From the NCBI GenBank assembly GCA_900635465.1, contig LR134135.1:2418001-2482000 (forward strand): a stretch of DNA of 64,000 nucleotides, in the 5' to 3' direction. Under the pieces are notes generated by a model. It was not told the origin of the DNA, did not search any database, and saw nothing but the letters and a program-made list of their open reading frames with translations. The DNA is from Lelliottia amnigena. GTDB lineage: Bacteria; Pseudomonadota; Gammaproteobacteria; Enterobacterales; Enterobacteriaceae. A program made the position numbers and the translations under genes. Positions 51,434 to 63,135 of the stretch are shown here, piece by piece (the first letter of the stretch is position 1; every line of letters begins with the position of its first letter).

Positions 51434-52045
51434 ATGGCCCGATTGACTCGTTTGTTACCGCTGGCGGCACTGGTCCTCTCTGCTTGCTCGATTACTCCCC
51501 CCAAGGGCCCCGGCAAAAGCCCTGACGCACCGCAGTGGCGTCAGCATCAGCAGGAAGTGCGCAACCTAAGCCAGTACCAGACCCGCGGCGCTTTCGCTTA
51601 TCTCTCCGACCAGCAAAAAGTGTACGCACGCTTTTTCTGGCAACAAACCGGACAGGATCGTTATCGTCTGCTTCTGCTGAACCCGTTGGGAAGCACCGAG
51701 TTAGAACTCAAAGCACAGCCGGGTGAAGCACAAATTACCGATAATAAAGGCCAGCAGTACACCGGCACCGATGCCGAAGAGATGATTGGCAAGTTGACGG
51801 GAATGCCGATTCCTATCAACAGCCTGCGTCAATGGATCCTGGGCCTCCCGGGCGATGCGACGGATTACAAACTTGACGATCAGTATCGTCTTAGCCAAAT
51901 CAACTACAGCCAGAACGGTAAAACCTGGAAAGTGGTGTACGGCGGTTATGACAGTGCCAGTAAACCCGCGCTGCCATCCAGTATGGAACTGACCGAAGGC
52001 GGGCAGCGCATCAAGCTGAAAATGGACAACTGGATCGTTAAATGA
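51434..52045 (+). CDS. lolB: Outer-membrane lipoprotein receptor LolB
   Basis: Accepts lipoproteins from LolA and inserts them in the outer membrane. It has 203 residues. The signal peptide [18 protein letters not shown] has a lipobox LSAC with Cys18 as the lipidated residue. The body ([20 protein letters not shown]) matches E. coli LolB throughout. It is divergent from hemA and overlaps ispE by four bases (ATGA). Confidence 0.97.
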   Translation: MARLTRLLPLAALVLSACSITPPKGPGKSPDAPQWRQHQQEVRNLSQYQTRGAFAYLSDQQKVYARFFWQQTGQDRYRLLLLNPLGSTELELKAQPGEAQITDNKGQQYTGTDAEEMIGKLTGMPIPINSLRQWILGLPGDATDYKLDDQYRLSQINYSQNGKTWKVVYGGYDSASKPALPSSMELTEGGQRIKLKMDNWIVK

Positions 52046-52911
52046 TGACCCAATGGCCCTCCCCGGCAAAACTGAACCTGTTTTTGTACATTACCGGCCA
52101 GCGTGCTGACGGATATCACACACTGCAGACGCTGTTTCAGTTTGTTGATTATGGCGACACGATCTCCATTGAACCGCGTCAGGACGGCGAAATCCATTTG
52201 CTGACGCCGGTTGATGGCGTCGCCAGCGAAGACAACCTGATCGTGCGCGCTGCGCGGCTCTTAATAAAAGCGGCGGCAAATTCAGGGCGGTTGCCTGAGC
52301 ATTATGGTGCCGATATTGGCGTCGAAAAACGTCTGCCTATGGGCGGTGGTCTGGGTGGCGGGTCGTCAAATGCGGCCACGGTGCTGGTCGTGCTGAATCA
52401 TCTATGGGGCTGCGGATTTTCGCAGGATGAGCTGGCAACGCTCGGGCTGACGCTGGGTGCCGATGTGCCGGTATTCGTTCGCGGTCATGCAGCCTTTGCC
52501 GAAGGCGTTGGCGAGATTATTACCCCCGTCGATCCGCCGGAAAAATGGTATCTTGTCGCACACCCTGACGTGAGTATTCCAACTCCGGTTATTTTTAACG
52601 ATCCGGATTTGCCGAGAAACACGCCTGTGCGGTCAATAGAGACGTTACTAAAATGTGAATTCGGCAACGATTGCGAGGTTATCGCAAGAAAACGTTTTCG
52701 TAAGGTTGATGCGGCGCTTTCCTGGCTGTTAGAATATGCGCCGTCGCGCCTGACTGGCACAGGTTCGTGTGTTTTTGCTGAATTTGACACCGAATCCGCC
52801 GCTCGTCAGGTGCTAGAGCAAGCTCCGGAATGGCTGCATGGTTTTGTAGCACGTGGGATGAACACGTCCCCCCTACAGCAGACCATTCTGGCGCAGACTG
52901 AGTTTCGGTGA
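52042..52911 (+). CDS. ispE: 4-diphosphocytidyl-2-C-methyl-D-erythritol kinase IspE
   Basis: GHMP-family kinase of the MEP isoprenoid pathway. It has 289 residues (E. coli 283; the extra residues are at the C-terminus). The ATP-binding glycine-rich loop [15 protein letters not shown] is near residue 96-110, and the substrate motif [20 protein letters not shown] is at the N-terminus. The ATG overlaps the lolB stop. Confidence 0.98.
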   Translation: MMTQWPSPAKLNLFLYITGQRADGYHTLQTLFQFVDYGDTISIEPRQDGEIHLLTPVDGVASEDNLIVRAARLLIKAAANSGRLPEHYGADIGVEKRLPMGGGLGGGSSNAATVLVVLNHLWGCGFSQDELATLGLTLGADVPVFVRGHAAFAEGVGEIITPVDPPEKWYLVAHPDVSIPTPVIFNDPDLPRNTPVRSIETLLKCEFGNDCEVIARKRFRKVDAALSWLLEYAPSRLTGTGSCVFAEFDTESAARQVLEQAPEWLHGFVARGMNTSPLQQTILAQTEFR

Positions 52912-52967
52912 CAACGTCACCCTGTTCCAGACGTTGCATCGCGCTCTTTAATACACCGCCTGGATAG

Positions 52968-53984
<1,017 letters not shown>

Positions 53985-53997
53985 TCGAACCCAGCGC

Positions 53998-54024
53998 AAA
54001 AACCCGCTGCGGCGGGTTTTTTTG
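53998..54024 (+). terminator. Rho-independent terminator of prs
   Basis: Stem aacccgc/gcgggtt around a short loop with an A-run before and seven T after, directly behind the prs stop. Confidence 0.88.
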
Positions 54025-54108
54025 TCTGGAATATTCATTTGTATGATCAATGCCAACTTCACCTGCCATTCACATGACAGATGATGCGCTCTCGGATGAA
54101 AGATAATT

Positions 54109-55791
54109 GTGAAAAATATTGTCCCCTCACATGTTCTGCCCTTTCGCGCCCTCATCGACGCCTGCTGGAAAGAGAAATACACCTCATCGCGATTTATCCG
54201 CGATCTGATTGCCGGTATCACCGTCGGGATCATCGCCATCCCGCTGGCAATGGCGCTGGCTATTGCCAGCGGCGTTGCCCCGCAGTACGGCCTTTATACT
54301 TCAGCCGTTGCCGGCATTGTGATTGCCCTTACCGGCGGGTCGCGTTTCAGCGTATCTGGCCCGACCGCCGCCTTTGTGGTGATCCTCTATCCCGTCTCAC
54401 AGCAGTTTGGACTAGGGGGTTTACTGGTTGCCACGCTGATGTCCGGCGTCTTTTTGATCCTGTTTGGGCTGGCACGTTTTGGCAGACTGATTGAGTACAT
54501 TCCGCTTTCCGTGACGCTAGGCTTTACCTCCGGGATCGGCATTACCATCGGAACCATGCAAATTAAGGATTTCCTGGGTTTGCAGCTCGCGCACGTCCCT
54601 GAACACTATCTGCAAAAAGTCGGGGCGTTGTTTATGGCACTCCCTACGGCTAATCTGGGTGATGCCGCGATTGGTATCGTCACGCTGGGGACATTAATTC
54701 TCTGGCCGCGGCTGGGCATTCGTTTGCCGGGCCATTTACCCGCGCTATTATTGGGTTGTGCAGTCATGGGGGCGGTCAATTTGCTGGGTGGGCACGTTGC
54801 CACCATCGGCTCGCAGTTCCACTATATTCTGGCGGATGGCTCTCAGGGTAGCGGCATCCCACAGTTGCTGCCGCAGCTTGTGCTGCCGTGGGATCTGCCG
54901 GGTTCCAGCTTTACTCTGAGCTGGGATTCGTTGCGCGCGCTGCTTCCCGCCGCGTTCTCTATGGCGATGTTGGGTGCGATAGAATCGCTCCTCTGCGCCG
55001 TTGTCCTTGATGGCATGACCGGCACCAAGCACAATGCCAATGGCGAACTGGTTGGACAGGGATTAGGCAACATTATCGCCCCGTTCTTCGGCGGTATTAC
55101 CGCGACGGCTGCAATTGCGCGCTCTGCCGCTAACGTGCGCGCTGGGGCCACGTCACCGGTTTCCGCAATTATTCACGCGCTGCTGGTTATCCTCGCACTG
55201 CTGGCTCTGGCACCCTTGCTGTCATGGCTACCACTGTCCGCAATGGCTGCCCTGCTGTTGATGGTCGCATGGAACATGAGCGAGGCGCATAAAGTGGTGC
55301 ATCTGCTGCGCCGTGCGCCAAAAGACGACATTATTGTGATGCTCATCTGCATGTCGCTGACAGTGTTGTTTGATATGGTGATCGCCATTAGCGTGGGGAT
55401 CGTGCTGGCATCGCTGTTGTTCATGCGTCGCATTGCGCAGATGACGCGGCTGGCCCCAGTCAATGTTGATGTCCCTGAGGATGTACTGGTTCTGCGCGTC
55501 ATTGGCCCACTGTTTTTTGCGGCGGCAGAAGGTCTGTTTAGCGATCTGGAATCCCGAATTCAGGGTAAACGCATTGTGGTGTTGAAGTGGGATGCGGTTC
55601 CGGTACTCGATGCGGGTGGTCTGGATGCCTTCCAGCGTTTTGTCGATCGTCTACCGGACGGCTGCGAGCTGCGCGTCAGTAATCTGGAATTCCAGCCACT
55701 GCGCACGATGGCGCGTGCCGCTGTGCATCCGATCCCTGGACGGCTGGCCTTTTATCCCAACCGCGAGGCGGCATTAGCGGATCTCTCCTGA
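54109..55791 (+). CDS. dauA: C4-dicarboxylic acid transporter DauA (SLC26A/SulP family)
   Basis: Inner-membrane transporter for succinate, fumarate and aspartate, active aerobically at acid pH in E. coli. It has 560 residues (E. coli 559). A GTG start at 54109 leads [20 protein letters not shown]. The SulP core shows [20 protein letters not shown] and [22 protein letters not shown]-terminal cytosolic STAS domain (about 440-555) ends in [17 protein letters not shown]. Confidence 0.96.
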   Translation: MKNIVPSHVLPFRALIDACWKEKYTSSRFIRDLIAGITVGIIAIPLAMALAIASGVAPQYGLYTSAVAGIVIALTGGSRFSVSGPTAAFVVILYPVSQQFGLGGLLVATLMSGVFLILFGLARFGRLIEYIPLSVTLGFTSGIGITIGTMQIKDFLGLQLAHVPEHYLQKVGALFMALPTANLGDAAIGIVTLGTLILWPRLGIRLPGHLPALLLGCAVMGAVNLLGGHVATIGSQFHYILADGSQGSGIPQLLPQLVLPWDLPGSSFTLSWDSLRALLPAAFSMAMLGAIESLLCAVVLDGMTGTKHNANGELVGQGLGNIIAPFFGGITATAAIARSAANVRAGATSPVSAIIHALLVILALLALAPLLSWLPLSAMAALLLMVAWNMSEAHKVVHLLRRAPKDDIIVMLICMSLTVLFDMVIAISVGIVLASLLFMRRIAQMTRLAPVNVDVPEDVLVLRVIGPLFFAAAEGLFSDLESRIQGKRIVVLKWDAVPVLDAGGLDAFQRFVDRLPDGCELRVSNLEFQPLRTMARAAVHPIPGRLAFYPNREAALADLS

Positions 55792-55828
55792 TACCGCTGT
55801 CGGGCGGTAATACTCTCCTTCAGACATA

Positions 55829-55857
55829 AAAAAACGGCTCTCGGGAGCCGTTTTTTT
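55829..55857. terminator. Bidirectional terminator between dauA and ychH
   Basis: Stem acggctc (55834-55840) and gagccgt (55845-55851), flanked by an A-run and a run of seven T. It ends dauA on the plus strand and ychH on the minus strand. Confidence 0.85.
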
Positions 55858-55871
55858 ATTCACATAGCGCG

Positions 55872-56148
55872 TCAGCTGTGCTTGTGCTGGTCGCGGCCGG
55901 CAGCGTTTATCATAGTGACGCACCCACCAATATCTGTCGCTCACCTGTTCATGACCGCTCACGCGTGCGCCTGCAAGCCACAAAACCGCCCCAACGAAGA
56001 TGCTAAGAATCGCACCATGGGCGAAATATTGCGGCAGGTCAATCTGAGGCAATTGGTTTAAAATTGAATAACCCACGCCTGCTACCATCACGAACAGGCC
56101 CAATCCCATTAGCACATTACCGAGTCGTGAAGCGTTTTTGCGTTTCAT
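55872..56148 (-). CDS. ychH: Stress-induced membrane protein YchH (probable frameshift near the end)
   Basis: Small inner-membrane protein (DUF2583) with two membrane segments (NVLMGLGLFVMVAGVGYSIL and YFAHGAILSIFVGAVLWLAG), linked in E. coli to stress and biofilm. As read, the frame runs on to 55774, giving 124 residues and crossing the terminator into dauA. One extra base in the GG at 55895-55896 probably causes this. Without it the protein ends CRRDQHKHS at 55872, 91 residues, close to 92 in E. coli. Confidence 0.85.
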
Positions 56149-56419
56149 ATATCACCTCCGCAGCCTGGGTTGCAGGGAAAATGTCCCTAATCCTTGTGTG
56201 TAAAGTATAGACACCACCCCTTTTATGAGTTGCGTGAATGATCACATTAATGACTCTCGTCACAACAAAAGTTTACAAATAAGCGTCTGAACAACATGAA
56301 ATTCTAATGATTCAACTGCGTCATTATTCGCAAATACCCCTTCCTTTCGCAGAATTTTGTCAATCGGCGCGGCAAACAGTAAACTACGCGCCAAATCTGG
56401 AACCTTTAGGAATTGAAAC

Positions 56420-57004
56420 GTGACGATTAAATTGATTGTCGGCCTTGCCAACCCCGGTGCGGAATACGCGGCAACCCGCCATAACGCCGGTGCCTGGTAT
56501 GTTGATTTACTGGCTGAGCGGTTGCGTGCTCCCCTGCGTGAGGAGCCAAAATTCTTTGGCTATACCTCGCGCATCAACATGGCGGGTGCAGATGTGCGCT
56601 TGCTGGTTCCAACGACGTTCATGAATTTAAGCGGCAAAGCGGTGGCCGCGATGGCGACATTTTATCGCATTAATCCGGATGAAATTCTGGTCGCTCACGA
56701 TGAACTCGACTTACCGCCAGGCGTGGCGAAATTTAAACTGGGCGGCGGGCACGGCGGGCACAATGGCCTGAAGGACATCATCAGCAAGCTTGGTAATAAC
56801 CCAAACTTTCATCGCTTACGCGTAGGAATTGGTCATCCAGGTGATAAAAATAAAGTTGTGGGTTTTGTGTTAGGCAAACCGCCGAGTTCGGAACAGAAGC
56901 TCATCGACGAAGCAGTAGACGAAGCGGCGCGCTGTACTGAAATCTGGTTGCAGGATGGCTTAACCAAAGCGACCAATCGCCTGCATGCTTTCAGAGCGCA
57001 ATAA
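56420..57004 (+). CDS. pth: Peptidyl-tRNA hydrolase
   Basis: Recycles peptidyl-tRNAs that drop off the ribosome; essential and cytosolic. It has 194 residues, as in E. coli, starting with GTG ([20 protein letters not shown]). The catalytic His21 (counting Met) is in ATRHNAGAW. Asn in TFMNLSG and the [10 protein letters not shown] loop are intact. It lies 126 bases before ychF. Confidence 0.98.
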   Translation: MTIKLIVGLANPGAEYAATRHNAGAWYVDLLAERLRAPLREEPKFFGYTSRINMAGADVRLLVPTTFMNLSGKAVAAMATFYRINPDEILVAHDELDLPPGVAKFKLGGGHGGHNGLKDIISKLGNNPNFHRLRVGIGHPGDKNKVVGFVLGKPPSSEQKLIDEAVDEAARCTEIWLQDGLTKATNRLHAFRAQ

Positions 57005-57130
57005 TCCCGACGTTCAGGCTTTTTTACCGCGCGTGACGCAGGTTACGTGTATAATAGGCAAAGTTATTTACTTTTCTTCAATCGGTTAATGCTAACGGGT
57101 TGAATATCAAGACATTAAGGTGATTTAAAG

Positions 57131-58222
57131 ATGGGATTTAAATGCGGTATCGTTGGCCTGCCAAACGTTGGCAAATCCACCCTGTTTAACGCGCTCACCA
57201 AAGCGGGCATCGAAGCAGCAAACTTCCCGTTCTGTACCATCGAGCCAAACACCGGTGTTGTGCCGATGCCCGATCCTCGTCTGGACCAGCTCGCGGAAAT
57301 TGTTAAGCCGCAGCGTATTCTGCCGACGACCATGGAATTCGTGGACATCGCTGGTCTGGTTAAAGGCGCGTCCAAAGGCGAAGGCCTGGGCAACCAGTTC
57401 CTGACAAACATCCGTGAAACCGAAGCGATCGGTCACGTGGTTCGCTGCTTCGAAAACGACAACATCATCCACGTGAATAATAAAGTGGATCCGGCTGACG
57501 ATATCGACGTGATCAACACCGAGCTGGCGCTGTCTGACCTGGACACCTGCGAGCGCGCGATTCATCGCGTGCAGAAACGCGCTAAAGGCGGTGATAAAGA
57601 CGCGAAAGCGGAACTGGCGGCGCTGGAAAAATGTCTGCCTCAGCTCGAAAACGCGGGTATGCTGCGTTCCCTGGCGCTGACCGAAGAAGACAAAGCGGCG
57701 ATCAAATACCTGAGCTTCCTGACGCTCAAGCCAACCATGTATATCGCTAACGTTAACGAAGACGGTTTTGAAAACAACCCGTACCTCGACAAAGTGCGCG
57801 AAATCGCCGCTGGCGAAGGGTCTGTGGTTGTGGCGGTGTGTGCTGCCGTTGAGTCTGACATTGCTGAACTTGACGACGCCGATCGCGAAGAGTTCATGGC
57901 CGAGCTCGGCATTGAAGAGCCGGGCCTGAACCGCGTGATTCGCGCAGGCTACGAGCTGCTGAATCTGCAAACCTACTTCACCGCAGGCGTGAAAGAGGTC
58001 CGCGCATGGACGATCCCGGTTGGCGCTACCGCTCCACAGGCCGCCGGTAAGATCCATACCGATTTCGAAAAAGGCTTTATCCGCGCTCAAACCATCGCGT
58101 TTGAAGATTTCATCGCCTACAAGGGTGAGCAAGGCGCGAAAGAAGCCGGCAAAATGCGCGCTGAAGGTAAAGACTACATCGTGAAAGATGGCGATGTGAT
58201 GAACTTCCTGTTCAACGTCTAA
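57131..58222 (+). CDS. ychF: Redox-responsive ATPase YchF (OLA1 family)
   Basis: TRAFAC-class P-loop ATPase that associates with ribosomes and influences start-codon selection and oxidative stress. It has 363 residues, as in E. coli. The P-loop GLPNVGKST is near residues 9-17. The G4 region reads YIANVNEDG (NKxD-like motif replaced, which explains preference for ATP). The C-terminal TGS domain ends [11 protein letters not shown]. It has its own terminators. Confidence 0.98.
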   Translation: MGFKCGIVGLPNVGKSTLFNALTKAGIEAANFPFCTIEPNTGVVPMPDPRLDQLAEIVKPQRILPTTMEFVDIAGLVKGASKGEGLGNQFLTNIRETEAIGHVVRCFENDNIIHVNNKVDPADDIDVINTELALSDLDTCERAIHRVQKRAKGGDKDAKAELAALEKCLPQLENAGMLRSLALTEEDKAAIKYLSFLTLKPTMYIANVNEDGFENNPYLDKVREIAAGEGSVVVAVCAAVESDIAELDDADREEFMAELGIEEPGLNRVIRAGYELLNLQTYFTAGVKEVRAWTIPVGATAPQAAGKIHTDFEKGFIRAQTIAFEDFIAYKGEQGAKEAGKMRAEGKDYIVKDGDVMNFLFNV

Positions 58223-58236
58223 CGCTTTCCGCTTTT

Positions 58237-58307
58237 TCACGGGGTTTTGGGAACCCGTGAAAACTGCCTGAAACATTTAAATCCACGCTTTGGCGTGGAT
58301 TTTTTTA
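58237..58307 (+). terminator. Two hairpins after ychF, second a rho-independent terminator
   Basis: First ttcacggg/cccgtgaa (58237-58261), then atccacgc/gcgtggat (58281-58300) followed by seven T. The second fits an intrinsic terminator for ychF. Confidence 0.82.
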
Positions 58308-58327
58308 TCCAAAAATTTATACCGCTG

Positions 58328-58630
58328 TCACTCACCCAAATCCACCAGCAGCAACGTGCCAAAGCTCCCCGGCGGCACATGGTGATTCGCCCCCTTCGGT
58401 ACAAAGCAAAACTCACCCGCAGCGAGCGTAAAATGCTGTTCCTCAATCACCAGCGGCAGCTCACCGTCAAGCACCAGCAGCATCTCTTCAAAATCATTGT
58501 GTACTTCCCAGGGAATGCCCTCTCCGCCCATTTTAATGACTTTGATTCTGGCATTTCCTACCGCGCCCAAAATGCGCGACTGCCAGATTTGCGGCAGATC
58601 TGCCACGACGCTCGCAATTGACGTTTTCAT
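58328..58630 (-). CDS. Small cupin-domain protein
   Basis: A 100-residue single-cupin protein. The metal-site motif is EVHNDFEEMLLVLDGELPLV with G-x6-FVPKGANHHV as second half. Substrate and function unknown; small cupins often bind metals or sugars. Divergent from the YdeP-like gene 184 bases away, so the two may share regulation. Confidence 0.85.
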   Translation of the reverse strand: MKTSIASVVADLPQIWQSRILGAVGNARIKVIKMGGEGIPWEVHNDFEEMLLVLDGELPLVIEEQHFTLAAGEFCFVPKGANHHVPPGSFGTLLLVDLGE

Positions 58631-58813
58631 CCCTTTCCCTCTCTGTATTTTGCCGACATTTTTATTGCGCGAGACGAAAGGTTTATCATGATAAAGATAA
58701 AATACTGTTACTAATTCGTTGAATTATCATTAACAAAAATCTTCTAAGATTAGCTAATAATCGGCTTAAAACGTAAATGAAGCCGCTTTCAATCCGCATA
58801 GTCAGGAGTTCCC

Positions 58814-61101
58814 ATGAATAACACACGACGCTCAGTACCCGGAATCCGACACTATGACGGCCCAGCCGGCGGATGGGGGGCCTTAAAAGCCACCGCCATT
58901 GCCGTACGCACGCAAATGGATACCTTCGAAGCACCCGCCACGTTACTCAATACCAACCAGCCTGATGGATTTGACTGCCCAGGCTGTGCGTGGCCGGATA
59001 AAGAACACAAATCAACGTTCCAGTTCTGCGAAAACGGGGCCAAAGCCGTGACGTGGGAAGCTACCAACAAGCGCGTCACGCCGGCTTTTTTTGCCGAAAA
59101 TACCGTTACGTCACTGCTGGCAAAAAGTGACTTTGAACTGGAAGGCTATGGTCGTCTCACGCACCCGCTTGAGTATCATCAAGAGAGCGATACATTTCGC
59201 CCGGTGGAATGGGAACACGCCTTCGCCCGCATCGGCGAAGTATTGCGCGATCTCCCTGCCGACGCCGTCGAGTTTTACACCTCTGGTCGCGCATCCAATG
59301 AAGCCGCGTATCTGTTTCAGCTTTTTGCACGCGAGCTGGGCACCAATAATTTTCCTGATTGTTCCAATATGTGCCATGAAGCCACCAGCGTAGGTTTGCC
59401 TCGCTCAATCGGCATTGGTAAAGGCACGGTTTCGCTGGATGATTTTGATAACACCGAGCTGGTCATTTCGATTGGCCACAACCCCGGGACTAACCATCCG
59501 CGCATGATGGGCACGCTGCATGAGCTGGCCCGTCGCGGAGTGCCGATTATCGTCCTCAACCCGATGCGTGAAAGAGCGCTGGAACGGTTTGCCGATCCGC
59601 AAAGCGTTATCGAGATGGCAACCTACGGCTCAACGGATATTGCGTCGACCTATTTTCAGGTTAAAGCCGGAGGCGACGCCGCCGCACTGAAAGGTATCGC
59701 GAAGCATCTGCTGGCGCTTGAGGCTCAACAAGGCAATGTGCTGGACAACGAGTTTATTGCTCAACACACACAAGGTTTTGACGCCTTTTCCGCTGACATT
59801 ACCGCTACCCCATGGGAAGCCATTGAGCGCGAATCGGGTCTTACCCGAGCCGATCTGGAAACCGTCGCAGTTGCGTATGCCAAATCGAATGCCACCATCA
59901 TCACCTATGGTATGGGGATCACCCAGCACAACAAAGGCACGTCTAACGTGCGGCTGATCGCCGATTTGTTGCTGATGCGCGGCAATATCGGCAAGCCAGG
60001 CGCCGGAATTTGCCCCCTGCGCGGCCATTCAAACGTGCAAGGCAACCGCACGGTGGGCATCACCGAAAAGCCCTCCGCCGCCTTTTTGTCGCGGATTGAA
60101 GAGGTCTTCGGTTTTACGCCGCCGTCTAAACACGGGCATGATGCGGTGCAAACCACGCAGGCCATGATCGCCGGGCAAGCAAAAGCTTTGATCTGCCTGG
60201 GCGGTAACTTTGCCGTGGCGATGCCCGAGCACGAGCGCGTTTTCCCGGCTATGCGCACGCTGGATTTGAGCGTCCATGTCGGCACCAAGCTGAACCGCAC
60301 GCATCTGCTGACCGCCAAAGAGACATTTATTTTCCCCTGCCTGGGACGTACGGAGCTGGATATGCAGCAGACCGGCAAACAGTCCATCACCGTTGAAGAC
60401 TCCATGTCGATGGTTCACGCCTCCTCAGGCAAGCTCAAGCCCGCATCGCCTCATCTGCTCTCTGAACCGGCAATTGTGGCGGGAATGGCTCAAGCTACGC
60501 TTCCAAACAGCAGTGTCGCCTGGCAGGAGCTGGTGACGAATTACGATTTGATCCGTGATTTGATTGAAAAAACGTTGCCGGGCTTCGACCGCTACAACGA
60601 ACGCATCAGAACGCCGGGGGCTTTCGCATGCCGTTACCGCCAACGGAGCGCGTCTGGCCCACCCCAACCGGCAAAGCGATGTTCTCTGTGTTTGACGGCG
60701 TCGATGAGAATATCAATGGCACAGGGGACAACGTTCTGCGGCTGGTCACGCTGCGCAGTCACGATCAGTACAACACCACGATTTATGCCCTGGATGACCG
60801 CTATCGTGGGGTGTTTGGCCGCCGGGATGTGCTGTTTATGAATGAAGGAGATATGGCACAGCTGGGGCTGGAGCATGGCGACCGCGTGGACATTACCACT
60901 GCGCTGCCGGATAGCGAACTGCGTCTGGACGATATCACCGTGGTGGCGTATCACATCGCCAGCGGCACGGTCGGGGCGTATTACCCGGAAGCCAACGTGT
61001 TAGTCCCGCTGGATTATCTGGATAAGGAGAGCGGAACGCCGTCCTACAAATCTGTGCCGGTTACCGTCACCCTGCGCTCAAAAGAGATCCGCGCGATCTA
61101 A
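58814..61101 (+). CDS. FdhF/YdeP family molybdopterin oxidoreductase (one frameshift)
   Basis: Large molybdopterin-dependent oxidoreductase like E. coli YdeP, a formate-dehydrogenase-like protein linked to acid resistance; substrate unknown. The N-terminus has CPGCAWPDKEHK near residue 55, then TSGRASNEAAYLFQLFAREL, CSNMCHEATSVGLPRSIGIG and the cofactor region PLRGHSNVQGNRTVGI. The C-terminal molydopterin dinucleotide-binding part (TLRSHDQYNTTIYALDDRYR) is in another frame because one base is missing in the G5 run 60616-60620. Corrected length is 762 residues (YdeP about 759). Confidence 0.9.
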
Positions 61102-61104
61102 TCG

Positions 61105-61938
61105 CTACGCCGACGCCGCGGCAAACACGCCCGGCGTCGTGCCAAAGTGCGCGCGAAAATGTTTAATCAAATGGCTCTGATCGAAAAAGCCCACGTCGCT
61201 GGCAACCTGCGCAGCGCTCACGCCTTTCGCGAGCAACGCTTTAGCGCGCACCAGCCGAAGCTGCGTCAGATACTGGTGGACAGAAAGCCCGGTCATGTTC
61301 TGAAAAGTGCGCATAAAGTAGAACTCGCTTAACCCCGCCACCTCAGCAATCTCTTTTACCGAAACGGGATGCATATAGGCGCATTGCAGAAAATCGACCG
61401 CCCGACGGATATCCGTGCGCACAACGTCCTGCCGTCCCTTGCTCACAGAACGTTCTCCGTAGCGCCCAACCAGCAGATTCAGCACCTGATACATCACGCA
61501 CTCTTTTTCCAGCGGATCGCGACTTTCGCTCAGCACGGCCGATGCCTGCAGCATGCTGCGTGCCAGTTTGGGATCGTGACGCATGCCTTCGGAACCAAAA
61601 TTGACCTCACCCTTGCCGCGAAGCACCGTTTCAGCCACACCGTTCAGCAGGGCTTGCGAGGGATAAAAGGCGCAATAGTCCCAGCCTTCGTCGCGCTGCA
61701 CCGCTTCGCCGGTATGCACTTCGCCGGGGGCGATGATCATCACCGTCCCCGGCGCAGCGATCCCCCGCTCTCGACAAATGCGCGTGCGTTGCGCCCCGCG
61801 AGCAAAGGCGGCGATAACAAATTCATCATGGAAATGAGCCGGATAACTGTGCTCGTAGCAGGACGCCCGCAGGATCTCCATCCCGCCGTGGAGGCCCTTG
61901 TCGCGCCAGAGCTTGATTTCATCCCGCGATTCTCTCAT
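61105..61938 (-). CDS. AraC-family transcriptional regulator
   Basis: A 277-residue regulator. The N-terminal cupin-type sensor domain (YPAHFHDEFVIAAFARGAQR) is followed by a C-terminal double helix-turn-helix (SVKEIAEVAGLSEFYFMRTF and VASDVGFFDQSHLIKHFRAH). Divergent from azlC with 119 bases between, so it probably controls azlCD. Its stop is three bases from the stop of the converging YdeP-like gene. Confidence 0.9.
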   Translation of the reverse strand: MRESRDEIKLWRDKGLHGGMEILRASCYEHSYPAHFHDEFVIAAFARGAQRTRICRERGIAAPGTVMIIAPGEVHTGEAVQRDEGWDYCAFYPSQALLNGVAETVLRGKGEVNFGSEGMRHDPKLARSMLQASAVLSESRDPLEKECVMYQVLNLLVGRYGERSVSKGRQDVVRTDIRRAVDFLQCAYMHPVSVKEIAEVAGLSEFYFMRTFQNMTGLSVHQYLTQLRLVRAKALLAKGVSAAQVASDVGFFDQSHLIKHFRAHFGTTPGVFAAASA

Positions 61939-62057
61939 TCCGTCTATGCCTTTCGCCCTTGAAGTGAATTATTTCTGCCAGTGAGCAGGATTTTACTATA
62001 GCGATTTTCACCAATTCTTAAGATTATCATTCAGTGACGTATAAATGAGACAAATAG

Positions 62058-62798
62058 ATGTTGATGAATATAAAGACTTCTCAGCGAAACGACGCCCGCG
62101 CGGAATTTCGCGCAGGCATCACCGCCTGCTTGCCCACCATCCCCGGCTACTGGAGTATCGGTTTTGCCGCCGGAGCGATCGGAACGCTGTCGGGATTTAC
62201 GACCGTCCAGACCGCCCTGATGGCAAGTGCGCTGTACGCCGGTTCGGCGCAGTTTCTGTTTTATTCCCTGTGGGCGACGGGCGCAGAAATCGCGTCGGTC
62301 GTTTTAAGCGTGTTCCTGGTGAATCTTCGTTATCTGCTGATGAGTTCCGCAATGAGTCTGTTCTTTCGTGACTACACCACAACGCAAAAAATCATCAGCG
62401 GGCTGTTGCTCACCGACGAAACCTTTGGCGTCGCCGTGCAGCAAGGTAGTCAGCAAAATAGCGTGCCCTACGCGTGGATGCTGGGGCTCAATCTGGCCGC
62501 CTGGATCAACTGGATCCTCGCCTGCGTGGTCGGCGCGGGGCTGGCATCTGCCCTGCCACCGTCGTTAATGGAAGGGTTGAGCTTCAGCCTGGTGTCGATG
62601 TTTATCGGCCTGGTCTTGATGATCTGGTTTGCCAGCCGCCGAAAAGCGCTGGAATCCTTCAGCATCGCCGCAGCGGTAATCATTACGTTGCTGACGGCCA
62701 GCCATACCGATATGAGCGTGGTGGTGATTGTAGCAGCGTCCGTTTCCGCCACGCTGGCGACGCTTGGTTTGCGCCTCTTCAGCCGAGGGGAGAAATAA
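62058..62798 (+). CDS. azlC: AzlC family branched-chain amino acid exporter large subunit
   Basis: Inner-membrane protein of the AzlC family (similar to YgaZ), which pairs with AzlD to export branched-chain amino acids or related compounds. It has 246 residues with about seven hydrophobic segments; family motifs are ALYAGSAQFLFYSLWATGAE and VFLVNLRYLLMSSAMSLFF. It is one base before azlD, which implies coupling. The substrate here is inferred from family only. Confidence 0.88.
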   Translation: MLMNIKTSQRNDARAEFRAGITACLPTIPGYWSIGFAAGAIGTLSGFTTVQTALMASALYAGSAQFLFYSLWATGAEIASVVLSVFLVNLRYLLMSSAMSLFFRDYTTTQKIISGLLLTDETFGVAVQQGSQQNSVPYAWMLGLNLAAWINWILACVVGAGLASALPPSLMEGLSFSLVSMFIGLVLMIWFASRRKALESFSIAAAVIITLLTASHTDMSVVVIVAASVSATLATLGLRLFSRGEK

Positions 62799-62799
62799 G

Positions 62800-63123
62800 A
62801 TGGAGCGAAATATTTTACTGGCAATTATGGCCTGCGCGGTCGTCACGGCGTTGATGCGCACGGTGCCGATTTTACTGCTGTCCCGATTCCGTCTGGCGCC
62901 CATGTTACAGCAGTGGCTAAGTTTCATTCCCTCCGCGATTATGGCCGCGATTGTCACCGCCGAACTGATGGGCAAACCGGCGCTTACACCCTCCGGGATC
63001 AGCCTGTCGCTGCTGGCCGCACTGGCGGCCACGCTGGCAGGCATCGTCACGCGCAGCCTGTTTGCGACCGTCCTTGCCGGCATGGTGGCGTTTTCAGGGT
63101 TAAGCTATTTTCTGATGGGCTAG
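62800..63123 (+). CDS. azlD: AzlD family exporter small subunit
   Basis: A 107-residue membrane protein with four hydrophobic segments (similar to YgaH), partner of AzlC. I chose ATG 62800 (MERNILLAIMACAVVTALMR), one base after the azlC stop; a longer frame overlapping azlC by 12 codons is less likely. The motif RTVPILLLSRFRLAPMLQQW is typical of the family. Confidence 0.88.
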   Translation: MERNILLAIMACAVVTALMRTVPILLLSRFRLAPMLQQWLSFIPSAIMAAIVTAELMGKPALTPSGISLSLLAALAATLAGIVTRSLFATVLAGMVAFSGLSYFLMG

Positions 63124-63135
63124 TTTACAGGTGGG

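Noticed and set aside
55774..55871. C-terminal extension of YchH through the terminator into dauA
   Set aside because: A one-base shift at 55895-55896 restores the normal family end; the extension crosses a strong bidirectional terminator.
57125..58276. A 383-codon minus-strand frame opposite ychF
   Set aside because: It mirrors the whole ychF gene; long antisense frames are common for genes with strong codon bias.
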